Below, piece after piece: positions 14,943 through 25,581 of a DNA stretch of 64,000 nucleotides. This DNA is from Pseudomonas sp. LD120 (GTDB lineage: Bacteria; Pseudomonadota; Gammaproteobacteria; Pseudomonadales; Pseudomonadaceae): positions 2,046,001-2,110,000 of the forward strand of contig NZ_WVHL01000005.1 of the NCBI RefSeq assembly GCF_009861525.1, read 5' to 3'. The stretch's first letter is position 1; the number at the start of each line of letters is the position of its first letter. The position numbers and the translations under genes were made by a program. The notes under the pieces are model-generated. The model made no database searches and had not been told where the DNA came from. It saw only the letters and a program-made list of their open reading frames with translations.

Positions 14943-17774
14943 ATGCAAGAAAGCGTGATGCAGCGCATGTGGAACAGCGCCTACCTATCCGGTAGTAACG
15001 CTGCCTATGTGGAAGAGCTCTACGAGCTCTACCTGCACGACCCTAACGCTGTGCCAGAAGAGTGGCGCACTTACTTTCAGAAGTTGCCTACCGACGGCAG
15101 CACTGCCATCGATGTTTCGCACTCGACAATCCGCGATCATTTCGTCTTGCTGGCAAAGAACCAGCGCCGCGCCCAACCGGTGTCCGCCGGCAGCGTGAGC
15201 AGTGAGCACGAGAAGAAGCAAGTTGAAGTGCTGCGATTGATCCAGGCCTATCGGATGCGTGGCCACCAGGCAGCCCAGCTTGACCCGCTGGGACTGTGGC
15301 AGCGTCCTGCACCTGCAGACCTGTCGATCAATCATTACGGCTTGACCAATGCCGATCTTGATACGACCTTCCGTGCCGGCGACCTGTTCATCGGCAAAGA
15401 GGAAGCGAGCCTACGCGAAATTCACGAAGCGTTGCAGCAGACATATTGCCGCACCATCGGCGCTGAATTCACGCACATCACCGACTCCGAGCAGCGCCAG
15501 TGGTTCCAGCAGCGTCTGGAAAGCGTGCGCGGCCGTCCAACCTACTCCGCCGACATCAAGGGCCACCTGCTCGAGCGCGTCACCGCGGCTGAAGGTCTGG
15601 AAAAATACCTGGGTACCAAATACCCGGGTACCAAGCGTTTCGGTCTGGAAGGCGGCGAGAGCCTGATTCCGATGCTCGACGAGCTGATTCAGCGTTCGGG
15701 CTCCTACGGCACCAAGGAAGTCGTGATTGGCATGGCCCACCGTGGCCGTCTGAACGTACTGGTCAACACTTTCGGCAAGAACCCGCGCGAGTTGTTCGAC
15801 GAGTTCGAAGGCAAGAAGAAGGTCGAACTGGGTTCCGGTGACGTTAAATACCACCAGGGCTTTTCGTCCAACGTGATGACCACCGGTGGCGAAGTTCACC
15901 TGGCGATGGCATTCAACCCGTCTCACCTGGAAATCGTTTCTCCAGTGGTCGAAGGTTCGGTGCGTGCCCGTCAGGATCGCCGCAACGACCAGACCGGCGA
16001 CAAGGTTCTGCCGATCTCGATCCACGGTGACGCGGCATTTGCCGGTCAGGGCGTGGTGATGGAAACCTTCCAGATGTCCCAGACCCGCGGTTTCCGTACC
16101 GGCGGCACTGTGCACATCGTGATCAACAACCAGGTTGGTTTCACCATCAGCAACCCGCTGGACTCGCGCTCCACCGAGTACGCCACCGACGTTGCGAAGA
16201 TGATCCAGGCACCGATTCTCCATGTGAATGGTGATGATCCGGAAGCCGTGTTGTTCGTGACCCAGTTGGCCATCGACTACCGCATGCAGTACAAGCGCGA
16301 TGTGGTGATCGACCTGGTTTGCTACCGCCGTCGCGGCCACAACGAGGCCGACGAGCCAAGCGGTACCCAGCCACTGATGTATCAGCAGATCTCCAAGCAG
16401 CGCACCACCCGTGAGCTGTATGCCGATCGCCTGACTCAGGGTGGTGTCCTCGATGCAGAGCGTGTTCAGGCCAAGGTCGATGAGTACCGTAACGCTTTGG
16501 ACAACGGCCTGCATGTTGTGAAAAGCCTGGTCAAAGAGCCGAACAAAGAGTTGTTTGTGGACTGGCGTCCATACCTGGGGCACACCTGGACTGCGCGTCA
16601 CGACACCACGTTCGACCTCAAGACCCTGCAGGAGCTGTCCGCCAAACTGCTGGAACTGCCAGAAGGTTTCGTGGTTCAGCGTCAGGTCGCGAAGATCTAC
16701 GAAGACCGTCAGAAGATGCAGGCTGGTGGCTTACCGATCAACTGGGGGTATGCTGAAACCATGGCGTACGCGACCCTGGCGTTCGAAGGGCACCCGATCC
16801 GTATGACCGGTCAGGACATCGGCCGGGGTACTTTCTCGCACCGTCACGCAGTCCTGCACAACCAGAAAGATGCCAGCACCTACATCCCGCTGCAGCATCT
16901 GTACGAAGGTCAGCCGCGCTTCGATCTGTACGACTCGTTCCTGTCCGAAGAAGCCGTACTGGCGTTCGAATATGGTTACTCGACCACTACGCCAAACGCG
17001 CTGGTGATCTGGGAAGCCCAGTTCGGCGACTTCGCCAACGGTGCCCAAGTGGTGATTGACCAGTTCATCACCAGTGGCGAGCACAAGTGGGGCCGTCTCT
17101 GCGGTCTGACCATGCTGCTGCCACACGGCTATGAAGGTCAGGGCCCTGAGCACTCCTCGGCTCGTCTGGAGCGTTACCTGCAGTTGTGTGCTGAGCACAA
17201 CATTCAGGTTTGCGTACCGACCACGCCGGCTCAAATCTACCACTTGCTGCGTCGTCAGGTGATTCGCCCGCTGCGTAAGCCGCTGGTGGTGCTGACACCG
17301 AAGTCGCTGTTGCGTCATAAACTGGCCATCTCGACCCTGGAAGATCTGGCTGAAGGTTCGTTCCAGACCGTTATTCCGGAAATCGATGCCCAGGATCCGA
17401 AAGACGTGGATCGCATCGTTCTGTGTAGCGGCAAGGTCTACTACGACCTGTTGGAAAAACGCCGTGCCGAAGGTCGTGACGACATCGCTATCGTGCGTAT
17501 TGAGCAGCTGTACCCATTCCCCGAGGACGACTTGATCGAAGTCCTGGCTCCGTACAAAAACCTCAAACATATCGTTTGGTGTCAGGAAGAGCCGATGAAC
17601 CAGGGTGCCTGGTACTGCAGCCAGCATCACATGCGGCGCATCATCAGCGGTCACAACAAGTCCCTGGTACTTGAGTACGCGGGCCGTGACGCTTCTGCTG
17701 CCCCAGCTTGTGGCTACGCATCGATGCACGCTGAGCAGCAGGAAAAACTGCTGCAAGATGCCTTCACTGTTTAA
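14943..17774 (+). CDS. sucA: 2-oxoglutarate dehydrogenase E1 component
   Basis: SucA is the thiamine-diphosphate-dependent decarboxylase of the 2-oxoglutarate dehydrogenase complex. The 943-residue protein has the short N-terminal E2-binding segment (SAYLSGSNAAYVEELYELYL). The ThDP/Mg domain is marked by EVVIGMAHRGRLNVLVN and by NGDDPEA around residue 429, followed by VIDLVCYRRRGHNEADEPS. A pyrimidine-binding second domain has the FEYGYSTTTPNALVIWEAQF segment. The start at ATG 14943 follows CCGAGGGTGA. It is followed by sucB after 42 bp. Confidence 0.97.
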   Translation: MQESVMQRMWNSAYLSGSNAAYVEELYELYLHDPNAVPEEWRTYFQKLPTDGSTAIDVSHSTIRDHFVLLAKNQRRAQPVSAGSVSSEHEKKQVEVLRLIQAYRMRGHQAAQLDPLGLWQRPAPADLSINHYGLTNADLDTTFRAGDLFIGKEEASLREIHEALQQTYCRTIGAEFTHITDSEQRQWFQQRLESVRGRPTYSADIKGHLLERVTAAEGLEKYLGTKYPGTKRFGLEGGESLIPMLDELIQRSGSYGTKEVVIGMAHRGRLNVLVNTFGKNPRELFDEFEGKKKVELGSGDVKYHQGFSSNVMTTGGEVHLAMAFNPSHLEIVSPVVEGSVRARQDRRNDQTGDKVLPISIHGDAAFAGQGVVMETFQMSQTRGFRTGGTVHIVINNQVGFTISNPLDSRSTEYATDVAKMIQAPILHVNGDDPEAVLFVTQLAIDYRMQYKRDVVIDLVCYRRRGHNEADEPSGTQPLMYQQISKQRTTRELYADRLTQGGVLDAERVQAKVDEYRNALDNGLHVVKSLVKEPNKELFVDWRPYLGHTWTARHDTTFDLKTLQELSAKLLELPEGFVVQRQVAKIYEDRQKMQAGGLPINWGYAETMAYATLAFEGHPIRMTGQDIGRGTFSHRHAVLHNQKDASTYIPLQHLYEGQPRFDLYDSFLSEEAVLAFEYGYSTTTPNALVIWEAQFGDFANGAQVVIDQFITSGEHKWGRLCGLTMLLPHGYEGQGPEHSSARLERYLQLCAEHNIQVCVPTTPAQIYHLLRRQVIRPLRKPLVVLTPKSLLRHKLAISTLEDLAEGSFQTVIPEIDAQDPKDVDRIVLCSGKVYYDLLEKRRAEGRDDIAIVRIEQLYPFPEDDLIEVLAPYKNLKHIVWCQEEPMNQGAWYCSQHHMRRIISGHNKSLVLEYAGRDASAAPACGYASMHAEQQEKLLQDAFTV

Positions 17775-17816
17775 CGCCTTCGCGCACCTGAAACCGAATT
17801 TAAGGAACCACAGATA

Positions 17817-19034
17817 ATGGCTATCGAGATCAAAGCCCCCACTTTCCCGGAATCGGTTGCCGATGGCACCGTTGCCACCTGGCACAAACAACCGGGTGAC
17901 GCCGTCAAGCGCGACGAGCTGATCGTTGACATCGAAACCGACAAGGTCGTGCTGGAAGTGCTGGCCACCGCTGACGGCGTGCTGGGCGCTATCGTCAAGA
18001 ACGAAGGCGATACCGTTCTGTCTGACGAAGTTCTGGGCTCTATCGTTGAAGGCGCCGCTGCTACTGCCGCGCCGGCCGCTGCGGCTGCTCCGGCCGCTGC
18101 TGCAGCACCAACTGCTGAAGGCGAAGACGATCCAATCGCGGCCCCCGCCGCGCGTAAGCTGGCTGAAGAGAATGGCATCAACATCGCTTCCGTTGCCGGT
18201 ACCGGCAAGGGTGGTCGTGTGACCAAGGAAGACGTGGTAGCAGCCGTTGCCGCCAAGAAAGCCGCTCCAGCTGCCGCGCCTGCCAAGGCTCCGGCTCCGG
18301 CCGCCGCTGCGCCCGTTTTCGCCGCGGGTGACCGCGTTGAGAAGCGTGTTCCGATGACCCGCCTGCGGGCCAAGGTTGCCGAGCGTCTGGTCGAAGCCCA
18401 GTCGAACATGGCAATGCTGACCACCTTCAACGAAGTCGACATGACTGAAGTCATGGCTCTGCGTTCGAAGTACAAGGACCTGTTCGAGAAGTCCCACAAC
18501 GGCGTGCGCTTGGGCTTCATGTCGTTCTTCGTCAAGGCCGCTACTGAAGCGCTGAAACGCTTCCCAGCGGTCAACGCCTCGATCGACGGCTCCGACATCG
18601 TTTACCACGGTTACGCCGACATCGGTGTTGCGGTTTCCAGCGATCGCGGCCTGGTGGTTCCGGTTCTGCGTAACGCTGAGCTGATGAGCCTGGCTGAAAT
18701 CGAAGGCGGCATTGCTACCTTCGGTAAGAAAGCTCGCGACGGCAAACTGTCGATGGAAGAGATGACTGGCGGTACGTTCACCATCACCAACGGTGGTACC
18801 TTCGGTTCGATGATGTCGACCCCGATCGTCAACCCGCCGCAAGCAGCGATCTTGGGCATGCACAACATCCTGCAGCGTCCGATGGCGATCAACGGTCAAG
18901 TGGTAATTCGTCCGATGATGTACCTGGCGCTGTCTTATGACCACCGCCTGATCGACGGTAAAGAAGCCGTGACGTTCCTGGTGACCATCAAGAACCTGCT
19001 GGAAGACCCAGCGCGTCTGCTCCTGGACATCTAA
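17817..19034 (+). CDS. sucB: 2-oxoglutarate dehydrogenase E2 (dihydrolipoyl succinyltransferase)
   Basis: The 405-residue protein has one lipoyl domain (residues 1-77, lipoylated Lys43 in DIETDKVVLEV). An Ala/Pro-rich hinge follows, then an E1/E3-binding domain (AARKLAEENGINIASVAGTG, about 106-142), a second Ala/Pro linker, and the catalytic acyltransferase domain from about residue 175 with the active-site His in LSYDHRLIDGKEA. It forms the core of the complex with SucA and LpdG. The ribosome-binding site AAGGAACC precedes ATG 17817. Confidence 0.97.
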   Translation: MAIEIKAPTFPESVADGTVATWHKQPGDAVKRDELIVDIETDKVVLEVLATADGVLGAIVKNEGDTVLSDEVLGSIVEGAAATAAPAAAAAPAAAAAPTAEGEDDPIAAPAARKLAEENGINIASVAGTGKGGRVTKEDVVAAVAAKKAAPAAAPAKAPAPAAAAPVFAAGDRVEKRVPMTRLRAKVAERLVEAQSNMAMLTTFNEVDMTEVMALRSKYKDLFEKSHNGVRLGFMSFFVKAATEALKRFPAVNASIDGSDIVYHGYADIGVAVSSDRGLVVPVLRNAELMSLAEIEGGIATFGKKARDGKLSMEEMTGGTFTITNGGTFGSMMSTPIVNPPQAAILGMHNILQRPMAINGQVVIRPMMYLALSYDHRLIDGKEAVTFLVTIKNLLEDPARLLLDI

Positions 19035-19040
19035 AAAGCA

Positions 19041-19110
19041 GCTACAGGCTGCAAGCGAAAAGCTTCAGTCCCGTTCTGGGCGAAGGAGCTTCGAGCTTGC
19101 AGCCTGTGGC
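19041..19110. repeat. Long inverted repeat between sucB and lpdG
   Basis: GCTACAGGCTGCAAGC (19041-19056) pairs with GCTTGCAGCCTGTGGC (19095-19110) at 15 of 16 positions, and the inner CGAAAAGCTTC/GGAGCTTCG extends the stem. No T-run follows, so an RNA-processing or stabilising role fits better than termination. It is similar in style to dispersed AGCTTGCAGC repeats of pseudomonads. Confidence 0.65.
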
Positions 19111-19140
19111 TTCTAGCTTGCCGCTAAAAGGAACCTTTTT

Positions 19141-20577
19141 ATGACTCAGAAATTTGACGTGGTAGTGATTGGTGCTGGCCCAGGCGGTTATGTTGCCGCG
19201 ATCAAGGCCGCGCAACTTGGTCTCTCCACCGCTTGCATCGAGAAGTACACCGACAAAGAGGGCAAGCTGGCCCTTGGCGGCACCTGCCTGAACGTTGGTT
19301 GCATTCCTTCCAAGGCGCTGCTGGACAGCTCCTGGAAATTCCACGAAGCCCAGGATGGTTTTGCCATCCATGGTATCCAGCACGCTGGCGTAACCATGGA
19401 CGTACCGGCCATGGTCGGTCGTAAGGCCAACATCGTCAAAGGCCTGACCAGCGGTGTTGCCACCCTGTTCAAAGCCAACGGCGTAACCTCGATCCAAGGC
19501 CACGGCAAGCTGCTGGCCGGCAAGCGTGTCGAAGTCACCAAGCCAGACGGTTCGGTTGAAGTGATTGAAGCTGAGAACGTCATCCTGGCTCCAGGTTCGC
19601 GTCCGATCGACATTCCACCGGCTCCAGTCGATCAAAACGTCATTGTCGATTCCACCGGCGCACTTGAATTCCAGGCCGTACCAAAACGTCTGGGCGTGAT
19701 CGGCGCTGGCGTGATCGGTCTGGAACTGGGCTCGGTCTGGTCGCGTTTGGGTGCGCAAGTGACGGTCCTGGAAGCCTTGGACACCTTCCTGATGGCTGCG
19801 GACACCGCTGTTTCCAAGGAAGCGCTGAAGACCCTCACCAAGCAAGGCCTGGACATCAAGTTGGGCGCTCGCGTGACCGGCTCCAAGGTTGATGGCGAAG
19901 AGGTCGTAGTGACCTACACCGACGCCAACGGCGAACAAACCATTACTTTCGACAAGCTGATCGTTGCCGTTGGTCGCCGCCCTGTGACCACCGATCTGCT
20001 GGCCACCGACTGCGGCGTGACCCTCGATGAGCGCGGTTTCGTGCACGTTGATGATCATTGCGCGACTACCGTACCAGGCGTCTACGCCATCGGTGACGTG
20101 GTGCGCGGCATGATGCTGGCTCACAAGGCCTCGGAAGAGGGCATCATGGTCGTCGAGCGCATCAAGGGCCACAAAGCCCAGATGAACTATGACCTGATCC
20201 CATCGGTTATTTATACTCACCCGGAAATTGCATGGGTCGGTAAGACCGAGCAGGCCTTGAAAGCTGAAGGCGTTGAAGTTAACGTCGGCACCTTCCCGTT
20301 TGCCGCCAGCGGCCGTGCCATGGCAGCCAACGACACCGGTGGTTTCGTCAAGGTTATCGCCGATGCCAAGACTGACCGCGTATTGGGCGTCCACGTGATT
20401 GGCCCAAGCGCTGCGGAACTGGTTCAGCAAGGTGCGATCGGCATGGAATTCGGCACTAGCGCCGAAGACCTGGGCATGATGGTTTTCTCCCATCCAACCC
20501 TGTCCGAAGCCCTGCACGAAGCAGCACTGGCTGTGAATGGCGGCGCCATTCACATCGCCAACCGCAAGAAACGCTAA
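19141..20577 (+). CDS. lpdG: Dihydrolipoyl dehydrogenase (E3)
   Basis: This 478-residue FAD enzyme reoxidises the lipoyl group of SucB using NAD+. It has the FAD motif GAGPGG (11-16), the redox-active disulfide C49/C54 in GGTCLNVGCIPSK, a second nucleotide site IGAGVIGLELGSVW, the FAD segment GVYAIGDVVRGMML, and the catalytic HPTLSEALHEAAL near the C-terminus. It sits within the suc operon behind a long hairpin, with AAAAGGAACC ahead of the ATG. Pseudomonads carry other lipoamide dehydrogenases; this operon copy is the one expected to serve 2-oxoglutarate dehydrogenase. Confidence 0.97.
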   Translation: MTQKFDVVVIGAGPGGYVAAIKAAQLGLSTACIEKYTDKEGKLALGGTCLNVGCIPSKALLDSSWKFHEAQDGFAIHGIQHAGVTMDVPAMVGRKANIVKGLTSGVATLFKANGVTSIQGHGKLLAGKRVEVTKPDGSVEVIEAENVILAPGSRPIDIPPAPVDQNVIVDSTGALEFQAVPKRLGVIGAGVIGLELGSVWSRLGAQVTVLEALDTFLMAADTAVSKEALKTLTKQGLDIKLGARVTGSKVDGEEVVVTYTDANGEQTITFDKLIVAVGRRPVTTDLLATDCGVTLDERGFVHVDDHCATTVPGVYAIGDVVRGMMLAHKASEEGIMVVERIKGHKAQMNYDLIPSVIYTHPEIAWVGKTEQALKAEGVEVNVGTFPFAASGRAMAANDTGGFVKVIADAKTDRVLGVHVIGPSAAELVQQGAIGMEFGTSAEDLGMMVFSHPTLSEALHEAALAVNGGAIHIANRKKR

Positions 20578-20684
20578 GCAATAATAAGAAACCACGGCGG
20601 TTGGCCCGTCGTGAGCCTTGTGCGCAAGACTCACCGCGGAATATCCGCTGGACTCGACCTCTTGAGGTAGCGCCACGCACTGGA

Positions 20685-20705
20685 CCGGAGCCCAGGCTCC
20701 GGTTT
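20685..20705 (+). terminator. Hairpin between lpdG and sucC
   Basis: CCGGAGCC and GGCTCCGG form a perfect 8-bp stem with a 2-nt centre, followed by TTT. It lies in the 229-bp lpdG-sucC space and may attenuate read-through into sucCD, which could have its own promoter there. Confidence 0.4.
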
Positions 20706-20806
20706 CAGGGAGGGTGTTGGTTTGAGAGTAGCGGTCACAGGTGGTGCGGCACTCAATCTTGAGCGCAGCGCCGAATGCGCAGTACCTAACGAAGACGGTA
20801 AAAAGC

Positions 20807-21972
<1,166 letters not shown>

Positions 21973-21973
<1 letters not shown>

Positions 21974-22854
21974 TGAGCGTCCTGATCAATAAAGACACCA
22001 AAGTTATCTGCCAGGGTATTACCGGTTCGCAAGGTAGTTTCCACACCCAGCAAGCCATCGAATACGGCACCCAGATGGTGGGCGGCGTAACTCCAGGCAA
22101 AGGTGGCACTGAGCACCTGGGCCTGCCGGTGTTCAACACCGTGAAAGACGCTGTAGCAGCTACTGGCGCTACCGCCAGCGTGATCTACGTTCCAGCTCCT
22201 TTCTGCAAGGACTCGATCCTGGAAGCAGCTTTCGGCGGCATCAAGCTGATCGTCTGCATCACCGAAGGCATTCCTACCCTGGACATGCTGGACGCCAAAG
22301 TTAAGTGCGACGAGCTGGGTGTTACCCTGATCGGCCCTAACTGCCCAGGCGTGATCACTCCAGGCGAATGCAAGATCGGCATCATGCCAGGTCACATTCA
22401 CTTGCCAGGCAAGGTCGGTATCGTTTCCCGTTCCGGCACCCTGACTTACGAAGCTGTTAAGCAGACCACTGACGCCGGTTTCGGTCAGTCCACCTGCGTC
22501 GGCATCGGCGGTGACCCGATCCCGGGCTCCAACTTCATCGACATCCTGAAGCTGTTCCAGGAAGACCCGAAGACCGAAGCGATCGTGATGATCGGCGAGA
22601 TCGGCGGTTCGGCTGAAGAAGAAGCGGCTGCCTACATCAAGGCTCACGTGACCAAGCCGGTTGTTTCCTACATCGCTGGTGTGACTGCTCCTCCGGGCAA
22701 GCGCATGGGCCATGCTGGCGCAATCATCTCTGGCGGTAAAGGCACTGCAGACGAGAAATTCGCTGCGCTGCAAGACGCAGGTGTAAAAACCGTGCGTTCG
22801 CTGGCAGACATCGGCAAGGCCTTGGCCGAGCTGACCGGTTGGGCTGTCAAGTAA
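21973..22854 (+). CDS. sucD: Succinyl-CoA synthetase alpha subunit
   Basis: The 293-residue protein binds CoA through its N-terminal Rossmann domain (CQGITGSQGSFHTQQAI) and carries the phosphorylated His in GRMGHAGAIISGGKGTA-type context (KRMGHAGAIISGG, about residue 245). It is translated from an ATG that overlaps the sucC stop, with GGAGGGC upstream. A very strong terminator follows, closing the TCA block. Confidence 0.97.
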
Positions 22855-22880
22855 GCTTCGCGCTTAACTGACGCTTCAAC

Positions 22881-22915
22881 CACAAAGGCCACCTTCGGGT
22901 GGCCTTTGTGCTTTC
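22881..22915 (+). terminator. Strong terminator of the suc operon
   Basis: A perfect 13-bp stem (CACAAAGGCCACC / GGTGGCCTTTGTG) with a TTCG tetraloop lies 26 bp after the sucD stop and is followed by CTTTC. Confidence 0.85.
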
Positions 22916-23309
22916 TGCCCCAGCAGCCGGCTTCCGGCGAAGGTGCCTCTGAGCGGGGTGTTGTCCTTGCCGAAGCCTTCACTGGCGCGCCAGCTGCACA
23001 CGAGTCAGCTCCTGCGCAAACCAGGCTCTGCGTAAGGCGGGCGCCGGTACGGCGGCTGCGCAAGGGAGACATTCCGATGGAAAAATAGTTTCAAAAAAGC
23101 GACATCCCTATGTCGCATATCAGAAAATTCTTATTGCGTCGGTGCGTTCGTCTTACAGATTCGGTAGGCTACCCGCCTCTTTTTGCGTCTGCTGCCCACA
23201 AGGCCGCTGCGCGCTAAACGGGTCAGTCTTATACGGATTGACAGCATTTCCCTCACCCATAAGGGAAATCCCTCTCTAAATTCCGATTCAGTAGTGTGGT
23301 ATTTCCTTA
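22916..23309. other. 394-bp non-coding leader region upstream of brnQ
   Basis: No credible gene is present. The region holds a three-codon frame (ATGGAAAAATAG at 23077) behind AGGGAGA, a perfect inverted repeat GCGACAT-N4-ATGTCGC (23099-23116), and another, TTTCCCT-N8-AGGGAAA (23247-23268), about 40 bp before the brnQ start. These look like operator or leader elements, but I cannot name the regulator. Confidence 0.5.
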
Positions 23310-24623
23310 ATGAAAGTGTTGAAAGGCCAGGACATTCTGGCGCTCGGCTTCATGACTTTTGCCCTGTTCGTCGGGGCTGGCAACATCATCTTCCCTCCTA
23401 TCGTCGGTTTGCAGTCCGGACCCCATGTCTGGATGGCGGCGCTGGGCTTTCTGATCACTGCAGTGGGCTTGCCGGTGATCACCGTGGTCGCCCTGGCCAA
23501 GGTCGGTGGCGCCATGGATGCGCTGAGTAGCCCCATCGGTAAAGTCGCTGGCGGTCTGTTGGCGGCGGTCTGCTACCTGGCGGTTGGCCCGCTGTTCGCC
23601 ACGCCGCGTACGGCCACTGTGTCCTTTGAAGTGGGCCTGGCGCCACTGACTGGTGAAAGCTCGCTGGCACTGTTCCTCTACAGCTCGGCGTATTTCCTGC
23701 TGGTGTTCTTCATCTCCCTGTATCCGGGCCGTCTGCTGGATACGGTTGGCCGTTTTCTGGCGCCGCTGAAGATCATCGCCCTGGCGGTTCTGGGAATCGC
23801 AGCGTGCGTCCTGCCGGCCGGCAGCGTTGGCGATGCCACGCCTGAGTACGTTGCTGCGCCATTCTCCCAGGGGTTCATCAATGGCTACCTGACCATGGAT
23901 ACCCTGGGCGCCTTGGTGTTTGGCATCGTCATCGTCAACGCCATTCGCTCGCGGGGGGTCGAGTCGCCTCGACTGATCACTCGCTATGCGGTGATCGCCG
24001 GCCTGATCGCCGGGGTTGGCCTGGCGCTGGTTTACATCAGCCTGTTCCGTCTCGGTTCGGGCAGCCATGAAGTGGCCGCCGGTGCCACCAATGGCGCGGC
24101 GGTGCTGCATGCCTATGTACAACACACCTTTGGCTCCCTGGGCAGCGGCTTCCTCGCGGTACTGATCTCCCTAGCTTGCTTGGTGACGGCGGTGGGCCTG
24201 ACCTGTGCCTGCGCCGAGTATTTCAGCCGTGTAACACCCTTGTCCTATAAGACTCTGGTGGTGATCCTCGCGGTTTTCTCGCTGTTGGTGTCGAACCTTG
24301 GCCTGACCAAGCTGATCGCCTTCTCGATCCCGGTGCTGACCGCCATCTATCCGCCGTGCATTGCCCTGGTGGCCCTGAGCTTCTGCAAGGACTTCTGGCG
24401 CGATCAGCGGCGTATCGTTGGTCCGGTGATGCTGGTGTCTTTCGTGTTCGGTCTGATCGATGCACTCAAGGGGGCCGGCCTGGCCGATGGCTTGCCCAGC
24501 CAGTTGTCCCACTTGCCGTTGAGCGAGCAAGGCCTGGCCTGGCTGGTGCCTTCGGTGATCATCCTGGGGGTTGCGGTGATCTTCGACCGTATTCTGGGCA
24601 AGCCGGCCCAAGCTCTGGCTTGA
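23310..24623 (+). CDS. brnQ: Branched-chain amino acid carrier (BrnQ/BraB type)
   Basis: The 437-residue protein is a sodium-coupled importer of leucine, isoleucine and valine. It has about twelve transmembrane helices and the LIVCS family opening DILALGFMTFALFVGAGNIIFPP near the N-terminus, then GPLFATPRTATVSFEVGLAP. I recall a braB carrier in the same position after sucD in P. aeruginosa. The start at ATG 23310 has no strong ribosome-binding site. The gene is flanked by a structured leader and a strong terminator, so it is a single-gene unit. Confidence 0.93.
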   Translation: MKVLKGQDILALGFMTFALFVGAGNIIFPPIVGLQSGPHVWMAALGFLITAVGLPVITVVALAKVGGAMDALSSPIGKVAGGLLAAVCYLAVGPLFATPRTATVSFEVGLAPLTGESSLALFLYSSAYFLLVFFISLYPGRLLDTVGRFLAPLKIIALAVLGIAACVLPAGSVGDATPEYVAAPFSQGFINGYLTMDTLGALVFGIVIVNAIRSRGVESPRLITRYAVIAGLIAGVGLALVYISLFRLGSGSHEVAAGATNGAAVLHAYVQHTFGSLGSGFLAVLISLACLVTAVGLTCACAEYFSRVTPLSYKTLVVILAVFSLLVSNLGLTKLIAFSIPVLTAIYPPCIALVALSFCKDFWRDQRRIVGPVMLVSFVFGLIDALKGAGLADGLPSQLSHLPLSEQGLAWLVPSVIILGVAVIFDRILGKPAQALA

Positions 24624-24673
24624 TCCGTCGCTGATGGTTCTGGATCGCCACAAGCGGCCCATAAGCACCAAGG

Positions 24674-24709
24674 AAAATGCCCCGTATCCATCGATACGGG
24701 GCATTTTTT
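24674..24709 (+). terminator. Terminator of brnQ
   Basis: A 15-bp perfect stem (AAAATGCCCCGTATC / GATACGGGGCATTTT) with a 4-nt loop ends in a T6 tract, about 50 bp after the brnQ stop. Confidence 0.9.
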
Positions 24710-24792
24710 ATGGGACTTGGACGGTGTCTTTTTCCTCGGCGTGGCGTCGAAGCAGTGTCCTTGTCTTTTGCCAACGCCTTACAGGAATTTGC

Positions 24793-25530
24793 ATGTCGTT
24801 CGTCCAAGCCAACCTGATTCATCTCCTGGCCGCACTGTGGTTCGTCGTCTGCTGGGGCGGCTACACCCGCTACGCCACCTGGAAGGGCCGGGACACGGCA
24901 TGCCTGGCCAGCGTCCTGCACCTGTACCGCGAGGACTGGATGCGTCGCATGTTGCTGCGGGATAACCGCATCGCCGACGCCAGCGTGATTGGCAACCTGG
25001 AGCGCAATGCTTCGTTCTTCGCCTCCAGCACCCTGATCATCCTGGCAGGTATTCTCACAGTGCTCGGTGCATCGGAGCGCGCGGTGTCGCTGCTGGCGGA
25101 CATTCCACTGGTGCAGCAGGCGTCCCAGGGCATGTCGGAGATCAAGTTACTGTGCCTGGCGCTGGTGTTCGTGTATGCCTTTTTCACCTTCAGTTGGTGC
25201 ATGCGCCAATACAACTTTGCGGCGGTACTGGTGGGGTCGGCGCCGATGATCGGCGAGCGACATGTCTCCGAGCAGGAGCGCAAGGCGTTTGCTTCGCGGG
25301 CAGCCCGGGTGATTTCCATGGCGGCCAACCAGTTCAACTTCGGGCTGCGTTCCTACTATTTCGGCATGACCATGCTGGCCTGGTTCGTCAGCCCCTGGTT
25401 GTTCATGCTGATGAGTGCAGGCGTGGTGTTTGTCCTGTACCGGCGGGAGTTTCATTCCGACGTACTTGACGTCATGGTCTATACCCCGACTGAACAGCCT
25501 TTGGCCGATAGCCCCAAAGACGCAATTTGA
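24793..25530 (+). CDS. DUF599 family membrane protein
   Basis: The 245-residue protein has four hydrophobic segments (about residues 5-25, 75-95, 115-140 and 195-220). It also shows motifs I associate with DUF599: WGGYTRYATWKGR, then LYREDWMRRMLLRDNRIADA and NFGLRSYYFGMTMLAWF. The function of the family is unknown. ATG 24793 follows ACAGGAATT. The gene follows brnQ after its terminator and is probably its own unit with the small lipoprotein gene downstream (51 bp away). Confidence 0.8.
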   Translation: MSFVQANLIHLLAALWFVVCWGGYTRYATWKGRDTACLASVLHLYREDWMRRMLLRDNRIADASVIGNLERNASFFASSTLIILAGILTVLGASERAVSLLADIPLVQQASQGMSEIKLLCLALVFVYAFFTFSWCMRQYNFAAVLVGSAPMIGERHVSEQERKAFASRAARVISMAANQFNFGLRSYYFGMTMLAWFVSPWLFMLMSAGVVFVLYRREFHSDVLDVMVYTPTEQPLADSPKDAI

Positions 25531-25581
25531 GCGGCGAGAACTTATCGATTGATCTGTCGCCCGGTTAAAAGGAGTTGGCCA

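Noticed and set aside
16731..18944. 737-codon open frame antisense to sucA/sucB
   Set aside because: It spans two well-supported genes on the other strand and the gap between them. There is no start signal and no domain.
22906..23088. 60-codon open frame after sucD
   Set aside because: It starts inside the sucD terminator and has no ribosome-binding site or recognisable features.
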